Shown here: positions 6,928 through 10,810 of the stretch, one piece after another | How the letters are laid out: each line of letters opens with the position of its first letter | Position numbering within the stretch: the stretch's first letter is position 1 | DNA from: Chitinophaga pinensis | GTDB taxonomy: Bacteria; Bacteroidota; Bacteroidia; Flavobacteriales_D; Crocinitomicaceae | Assembly: GCA_945861175.1 (NCBI GenBank) | Contig: CAMATR010000030.1 | Coordinates: 1 to 10,810 of the forward strand | Length of the DNA stretch: 10,810 bases | Reading direction: 5' to 3' | The notes under the pieces: model-generated | Database searches by the model: none | Told to the model about the DNA's origin: nothing | Seen by the model: the letters and a program-made list of their open reading frames with translations, nothing else | Made by a program: the position numbers and the translations under genes

Positions 6928-7533
6928 ATGAAAACAGCACAATTGAGCGGTTCGCTAAGATCGAACGTAGGGAAGAAGGATGCTGCGGCATTGCGAAATG
7001 CAGAGTTGGTTCCTTGTGTGCTTTACGGTCAAGGTGAGCAAACTCACTTCGCAGTAAAGCGAAATGACATCAACAAAATTGTCTTCTCACCCGAAGTTTA
7101 TCTAGTTGAACTAGAAATCGAAGGAAAGAAGGCAAATGGTATTATTCGTGAATTGCAGCAGCATCCGATTAAAGATACTATTCAACATGTCGATTTTCTT
7201 GAATTAAGTGATGAAAAACCTGTCCGCATTGGTTTGCCAGTTCGCATAACAGGTTCATCAAAAGGTGTAATGGCCGGAGGTAAATTAATGCAAACTTTCC
7301 GTCGTTTGAACTGCGTAGGTCTTTCTAAGGATTTACCTGATGCTATAACTTTGAATGTTACCAAATTAAAGATTGGTAAATCTGTTCGTGTAGGCGAAAT
7401 TAATATTCCAGGAGTTAAAATATTAGATCCAGCAAATGCGGTCGTTGTCTCAGTTAAAATGGCTCGTGGTGCGACTAAGCCAGCAGATGAAAATGAAGAT
7501 GACGATGGAGTTTATTTTACTATTGAAGCGTAA
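6928..7533 (+). CDS. rplY: 50S ribosomal protein L25 / general stress protein Ctc
   Basis: L25 of the long Ctc/TL5 type binds 5S rRNA in the central protuberance of the large ribosomal subunit. The 201-residue product has the N-terminal L25 domain (about 1-92; LRSNVGKKDAAALR, VPCVLYGQG, HPIKDTIQHVDFLEL) and the C-terminal TL5-type beta domain (about 95-180; VRIGLPVRITG, GGKLMQTFRRLNCV, DLPDAITLNVTKLKIGKSV). An acidic linker (ENEDDDG) and a short tail follow. E. coli L25 has only the first domain, so this is the CTC form common in Bacteroidota and Firmicutes. It sits 11 bases after prs and is followed directly by a strong terminator, so the transcript is prs-rplY. It is intact. Confidence 0.95.
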   Translation: MKTAQLSGSLRSNVGKKDAAALRNAELVPCVLYGQGEQTHFAVKRNDINKIVFSPEVYLVELEIEGKKANGIIRELQQHPIKDTIQHVDFLELSDEKPVRIGLPVRITGSSKGVMAGGKLMQTFRRLNCVGLSKDLPDAITLNVTKLKIGKSVRVGEINIPGVKILDPANAVVVSVKMARGATKPADENEDDDGVYFTIEA

Positions 7534-7554
7534 AGAGCATTGTACATAATTTTT

Positions 7555-7586
7555 AAAAACCCCGCTGTTTAACAGCGGGGTTTTTT
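7555..7586. terminator. Strong bidirectional intrinsic terminator between rplY and ygiQ
   Basis: Perfect inverted repeat CCCCGCTGTT (7560-7569), one central T, AACAGCGGGG (7571-7580). In RNA the stem would be at least 8 GC-rich pairs with a small TTTAA-type loop. It is flanked by AAAAA on the left (7555-7559) and TTTTTT on the right (7581-7586), so both strands have a hairpin followed by a T-run. It lies 26 bases after the rplY stop and, on the other strand, 26 bases before the end of ygiQ, so it can stop both convergent transcripts. Confidence 0.93.
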
Positions 7587-7606
7587 ATTGCACATATTCT
7601 AAATGA

Positions 7607-9496
7607 CTATTTGTTATTACGCTTTTCTTCCAACCATTTCGGTAAACGTTTCTCCTGCTTATTTTGATCACCTAACAACTTGTCGATAAGATCAGGCCGC
7701 TTGGCTTTGGTCAGGCGCTGTTTGATCCAATCTTGATTCTCCCTTTTATACCAAAAGAAATAGCGATTTTGATTGAGCTTTTCTTCTTTTGTCTTAACCG
7801 TTTTTACTGGTTTCAAGGTGTATGGATGTACGCCAGTATAATAGATAACTTCTGCTACGGTCATCGGTGTAGGCATGAAATCCTGTACTTGTTCCAATTG
7901 GAAACCCATATCTTTTGTTTCAGCAGCAAGATTTGCCATATCTTCTTCCTCACAACCGGGGTGCGAAGAAATAAAGTAAGGGATGAGTTGCTGTTTTAGA
8001 TTGTGCTTCGCTGAAAGACGATCGTATTTTTCCTTGAATTTATGAAAGTATTGAAAAGATGGCTTTCGCATCATTCGCAAAGTCGCATCAGCAGTATGCT
8101 CTGGCGCCACTTTCAAACGTCCGCTCACATGCCGGGTGATTACCTGTTCAATATATTCATCATGATTTCCGTCTTCGTTGTTTTTATTAAAGTCATCCAC
8201 AAGAAGGTCGTATCGAATTCCGGAACCAATAAATGCTTTTTTAACTTTTGGATGAGCATCTACTTTTTTGTATAATTCCGTCATCTGTTTATGAGAGGTA
8301 TCGAGATTACTGCAAATCACAGGATGAATACAACTAGGTGAAGAACAGCGCGCGCAAATGTCCTCGTCCTTGCCCTTCATTTTATACATGTTGGCACTTG
8401 GTCCACCCAAGTCAGAAATGTATCCACGAAATTCTGGATGTTCAACCACTTCTTCTAATTCAGAAAGGATGGATTTTTCACTTCTGGATGCGATGAATTT
8501 TCCTTGATGTGCGGAAATAGTGCAAAAACTGCAACCTCCGAAACATCCTCGATGCATGTTGATCGAGAATTTGATCATATCATAGGCCGGAATAGCGCCG
8601 CGTTTCTTGTATTTTGGATGAGGTAATCGCGTGTAAGGTAGATCAAACGAACGGTCGATCTCTTTTTCATTCATTGTTTTGTAGGGAGGATTGATTACCA
8701 ACGTTTGATCTCCTACTTTCTGAATAATGCGATTAGCTTCCCACTTATTTGATTCAACTTCAACAATTTTAAAGTTAGCAGCATATTTTAGCTTGTCCTT
8801 TTGGCATTCTTCATGACTTGCCAATTCAACCGTTTTCCAATTCTTGTTTTTCGGTAATTCCTCTGTTGTATCTTGAATAAAAGCCACTTGTTTTATAGTG
8901 TGGAGGTTAGTGAAAGGCACCCCCTTCTTTAGTAGCTGTAGCATTTCTCTTAGCGGTTGATCCCCCATTCCGTAGACTAAGATATCCGCTTTAGAGTCGA
9001 CTAATATAGATGGCATAAGCTCGTCTTTCCAATAGTCATAATGTGTTACGCGTCGCAAGGAAGCTTCTATGCCACCAATCATTACAGGTACATCTGGGAA
9101 TAATTCTTTGAGAATATTTGTGTAAACAATAGTTGAATAATCCGGTCTAAATCCTGCAGCGCCCCCAGGTGTATAAGCATCCGTTGAACGAAGTCGTTTG
9201 TTTGCCGTGTAATGGTTTACCATAGAATCCATGCATCCCGCTGTGACACCGAAAAAATACTTTGGTCTACCCAACTTCTTGAAATCCCTCAAATCGTCTT
9301 GCCAATTGGGTTGTGCGATGATACCGATTTTGAAGCCTTCGTCTTCTATAATTCTCCCAATTACAGCGGTCCCAAAAGAAGGGTGGTCTACATAGGCATC
9401 TCCGGATATAAGAATTACATCTAATTCTTCCCATCCTCTTTTTTCCACTTCCTTTTTGGTTAGTGGTAACCAGTCTGATATTGGACGTTCTTCCAT
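7607..9496 (-). CDS. ygiQ: YgiQ family (UPF0313) radical SAM protein
   Basis: A 629-residue radical SAM protein of the YgiQ/UPF0313 family, whose substrate is not known to me. The N-terminal part carries the family's SGDAYVDHPSFG (31-42), a cobalamin-binding-like segment (GFKIGIIAQPNW, 54-65) and GGIEASLRRVTHYDYW (141-156). The radical SAM 4Fe-4S site is CFGGCSFC (Cys318, 322, 325) within INMHRGCFGGCSFCTISAHQ. A second Cys group follows (Cys381, 384, 389, 395), then LKVAPEHT (461-468) and YFISSHPG (507-514). E. coli YgiQ is about 739 residues; this one lacks its long basic tail. The reading frame is open upstream to 9658, adding 54 residues, but that extension overlaps the divergent gene, resembles no family sequence, and MEERPISDWLPLTKKE matches where homologues begin, so ATG 9494-9496 is chosen. 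It converges on rplY across the shared terminator. Confidence 0.92.
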   Translation of the reverse strand: MEERPISDWLPLTKKEVEKRGWEELDVILISGDAYVDHPSFGTAVIGRIIEDEGFKIGIIAQPNWQDDLRDFKKLGRPKYFFGVTAGCMDSMVNHYTANKRLRSTDAYTPGGAAGFRPDYSTIVYTNILKELFPDVPVMIGGIEASLRRVTHYDYWKDELMPSILVDSKADILVYGMGDQPLREMLQLLKKGVPFTNLHTIKQVAFIQDTTEELPKNKNWKTVELASHEECQKDKLKYAANFKIVEVESNKWEANRIIQKVGDQTLVINPPYKTMNEKEIDRSFDLPYTRLPHPKYKKRGAIPAYDMIKFSINMHRGCFGGCSFCTISAHQGKFIASRSEKSILSELEEVVEHPEFRGYISDLGGPSANMYKMKGKDEDICARCSSPSCIHPVICSNLDTSHKQMTELYKKVDAHPKVKKAFIGSGIRYDLLVDDFNKNNEDGNHDEYIEQVITRHVSGRLKVAPEHTADATLRMMRKPSFQYFHKFKEKYDRLSAKHNLKQQLIPYFISSHPGCEEEDMANLAAETKDMGFQLEQVQDFMPTPMTVAEVIYYTGVHPYTLKPVKTVKTKEEKLNQNRYFFWYKRENQDWIKQRLTKAKRPDLIDKLLGDQNKQEKRLPKWLEEKRNNK

Positions 9497-9504
9497 ACTC
9501 AATA

Positions 9505-9512
9505 CAAAAATA
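9505..9512 (-). promoter_or_regulatory. Candidate ygiQ -7 element (TATTTTTG) very close to the start codon
   Basis: TATTTTTG on the minus strand is an exact TAnnTTTG match, eight bases before the ygiQ ATG, which would give a leader of only about 1-3 bases. No -33 TTG is seen at the right spacing. The gap 9497-9582 between the divergent genes is otherwise plain AT-rich sequence, with no convincing promoter for the rightward lipoprotein gene. Confidence 0.4.
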
Positions 9513-9582
9513 CAACATAAAACCCCTTTAAAAAGTTTAAAATCAGTAAGCTTTTTGCATATTATCTTAATTTTAACGTTAC

Positions 9583-10548
9583 ATGAGAATGAACTACCTT
9601 TTAACAATGATTTTTTTTGGGTTGCTTTATTCTTGTGGCCCAGAAGATTCTGAATCAAATAATCTTAGAAAAAAAAGGTCTCCGCGCTCTATTTTGAATT
9701 TAAAAGTGTTTAATACGGAAGCAGAAAAAATGCTTTCTTTTCCATTGCTTTTTGATAACCAGCTAATTCATCAACAAGGAATTAAAAGAGTTTCTAGATG
9801 TTTTTATGTTTTAGATAAATCGCAAGAAAGAAGAGACGTATCTTCAGAGGTTTTGAGGGAAAAAAGAGACTATTTTTTTAATAATTCTGGTCGATTAATT
9901 CAAATTGAGTTCATCTATTTTTTTGATGATAGGGTGGTTGGAAAACAGCTGATTAAATACCCCAAGGCATCAGATTATTTCGGTTATTCTCAAGCTATTT
10001 TGCACAGGGACAGCGGAGCGGTTAGTAAAGATAAGATTGACATAGATTTTGGGTTCAGTATGCATAAGCTAGCGAAAAAAAACACGCGGTATTTTGCTCT
10101 TGAAGATCCAAAATCAGGAGAAATGCTCTATTACATGTTAAAAAAGAATCTTTGGGGAGCCCTGTCAGTGGACAGTATATTAAAGCCGAAGCCAATAGAT
10201 AGAGTTGTTTTGGGCTCTCCTCGTTTTCCTTTTAAATCCTATCGTGTAGAAAATAAAGTGAAAGAAAAGGATGTTATAGAATACTTCTATAGAGAGGATT
10301 CTAAGCAAATAAGAAGGATTGTTTCATCCGATTATCCATTTAATTCTGCACGGACTTTTATTTATCGAAAAAAAGGGTTTTGTCATACGTTTATTGATTC
10401 TATTTTTTCTGGCGAAGACTACCTTACTAGAACAATTACCAAGTTGAATTTTGATAAACAAAACAGACCGGTGCTAGTTAGGCATATTAAAGAAACGGGT
10501 TTCAGGAAATTAGGAATAGTAACTATTGAACGAATCAGTTATGAGTAA
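9583..10548 (+). CDS. Predicted lipoprotein of unknown function
   Basis: A 321-residue product that I do not recognise. The signal peptide is short (MRMNYLLTM and a Phe/Leu core) and ends in a lipobox-like LYSC with Cys18 as the probable lipidated residue, followed by an Asp/Glu/Ser linker, which in this phylum often favours surface or outer-membrane display. The mature part is rich in Lys, Arg, Tyr and Phe with many predicted beta strands. Two stretches (about 95-125, with FFNNSGRLIQIEF, and the end, with LNFDKQNRPVLVRHI) have the YxFDxxGRLxxI look of YD-like beta-hairpin repeats, which is only a resemblance. A second ATG two codons in (9589) could be used and would still give a signal peptide. 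It is divergent from ygiQ (86-base gap) and overlaps the next gene by 8 bases, so the two form a translationally coupled pair. An eight-T run (9611-9618) lies in the signal peptide region. Confidence 0.75.
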   Translation: MRMNYLLTMIFFGLLYSCGPEDSESNNLRKKRSPRSILNLKVFNTEAEKMLSFPLLFDNQLIHQQGIKRVSRCFYVLDKSQERRDVSSEVLREKRDYFFNNSGRLIQIEFIYFFDDRVVGKQLIKYPKASDYFGYSQAILHRDSGAVSKDKIDIDFGFSMHKLAKKNTRYFALEDPKSGEMLYYMLKKNLWGALSVDSILKPKPIDRVVLGSPRFPFKSYRVENKVKEKDVIEYFYREDSKQIRRIVSSDYPFNSARTFIYRKKGFCHTFIDSIFSGEDYLTRTITKLNFDKQNRPVLVRHIKETGFRKLGIVTIERISYE

Positions 10549-10810
10549 AAAAGTAATTTTTAATTTCTGTGCAATTTTGCCCATCACGTTGCTATCAACT
10601 TTTTTATGTTTTTCACAAAACATTCAAGAAGATACAATCAATGGATTAGCTTATAATGTTTATCCCTTTGCAAATGAGATCACCTTGCACAATACTATTT
10701 ATGTAGCAGTAAAAATGCCTAGGGGTAGTCGAACAAGCTACAAGGAATATTTCAATAGTATTTATGGAGAAGACTGCAGCAAAAAGGAATTTAGAAAATT
10801 ACGTCGAAAG
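10541..10810 (+). CDS. Exported protein of unknown function, N-terminal part, runs off the window
   Basis: An open frame of 90 codons with no stop, starting at an ATG that overlaps the last 8 bases of the preceding lipoprotein gene (ATGAGTAA). The product begins with MSKK, a hydrophobic core and LCFSQ, a good Sec signal peptide with cleavage near residue 25 and no proper lipobox. The mature start includes NGLAYNVYPFANEITL and YVAVKMPRGSR, and the visible part ends in a basic KKEFRKLRRK tract. I do not recognise the family. The overlap argues for co-translation with the lipoprotein and a shared function at the envelope. Confidence 0.75.
   Translation, partial: MSKKVIFNFCAILPITLLSTFLCFSQNIQEDTINGLAYNVYPFANEITLHNTIYVAVKMPRGSRTSYKEYFNSIYGEDCSKKEFRKLRRK

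Noticed and set aside
9611..9618. Run of eight T in the lipoprotein signal sequence as a phase-variation site
   Set aside because: An eight-base run encoding Ile-Phe-Phe in an AT-rich genome is expected by chance and is short for slippage; a comparable run of A (4109-4116) occurs in the YceI-like gene.
9497..9658. 54-residue N-terminal extension of the ygiQ frame
   Set aside because: It overlaps the divergent lipoprotein gene, covers a promoter-like element and has no family-like sequence; MEERPISDWLPL at 9496 is the natural start.
1..10810. Mobile element, CRISPR array, tRNA or defence system
   Set aside because: No transposase, integrase, nuclease or toxin-like protein, no direct repeat series and no tRNA cloverleaf was seen; the gene content is chiefly core metabolism and envelope.

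Overview
The window is an AT-rich stretch of a Bacteroidota chromosome, most likely from the order Flavobacteriales. The support is threefold: the protein repertoire (Bacteroidota-style RseP, L25/Ctc, DUF4412-like and YceI-like secreted proteins), several copies of the Bacteroidota -7 promoter element TAnnTTTG, and the near absence of Shine-Dalgarno sequences. The family within the order is not determined. Almost everything is core housekeeping or envelope biology. I see no mobile element, CRISPR array, tRNA, rRNA or phage gene.

Layout. Positions 2-1211 (+) hold the 3' end of ruvB (Holliday junction helicase) and, one base later, queG (epoxyqueuosine reductase). Facing them on the minus strand, 1327-3929 holds three genes. 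In transcription order these are a small conserved-looking protein of unknown function (3929 to 3567), the site-2 intramembrane protease gene rseP (3530 to 2106), and a methionine-rich secreted DUF4412-like protein (1992 to 1327). From 4033 the plus strand carries a YceI-like lipoprotein, a CvpA-family membrane protein, and a small beta-rich exported protein whose start overlaps the end of cvpA. A well-formed Bacteroidota promoter (5930-5958) then drives prs (PRPP synthetase) and rplY (ribosomal protein L25/Ctc). This unit ends at a strong, probably bidirectional hairpin terminator (7555-7586) shared with the convergent ygiQ-type radical SAM gene (9496 to 7607, minus). Divergent from ygiQ, a pair of overlapping genes for unknown exported proteins runs off the right edge: a 321-residue lipoprotein, and a second signal-peptide protein (10541 onward) cut by the window end.

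How the genes fit together. prs-rplY supplies nucleotide precursors and a 5S rRNA-binding ribosomal protein. queG completes queuosine in tRNA anticodons. rseP, the YceI-like lipoprotein, the DUF4412-like protein and the small beta-rich protein all concern the envelope. The least understood parts are the small gene upstream of rseP, the UPF0313 radical SAM protein, and the terminal pair of secreted proteins. No intergenic gap reaches 300 bases; the largest are about 115 bases and hold only promoters, weak hairpins or nothing recognisable. I did not find a convincing new multi-gene system, and the findings below are modest leads.
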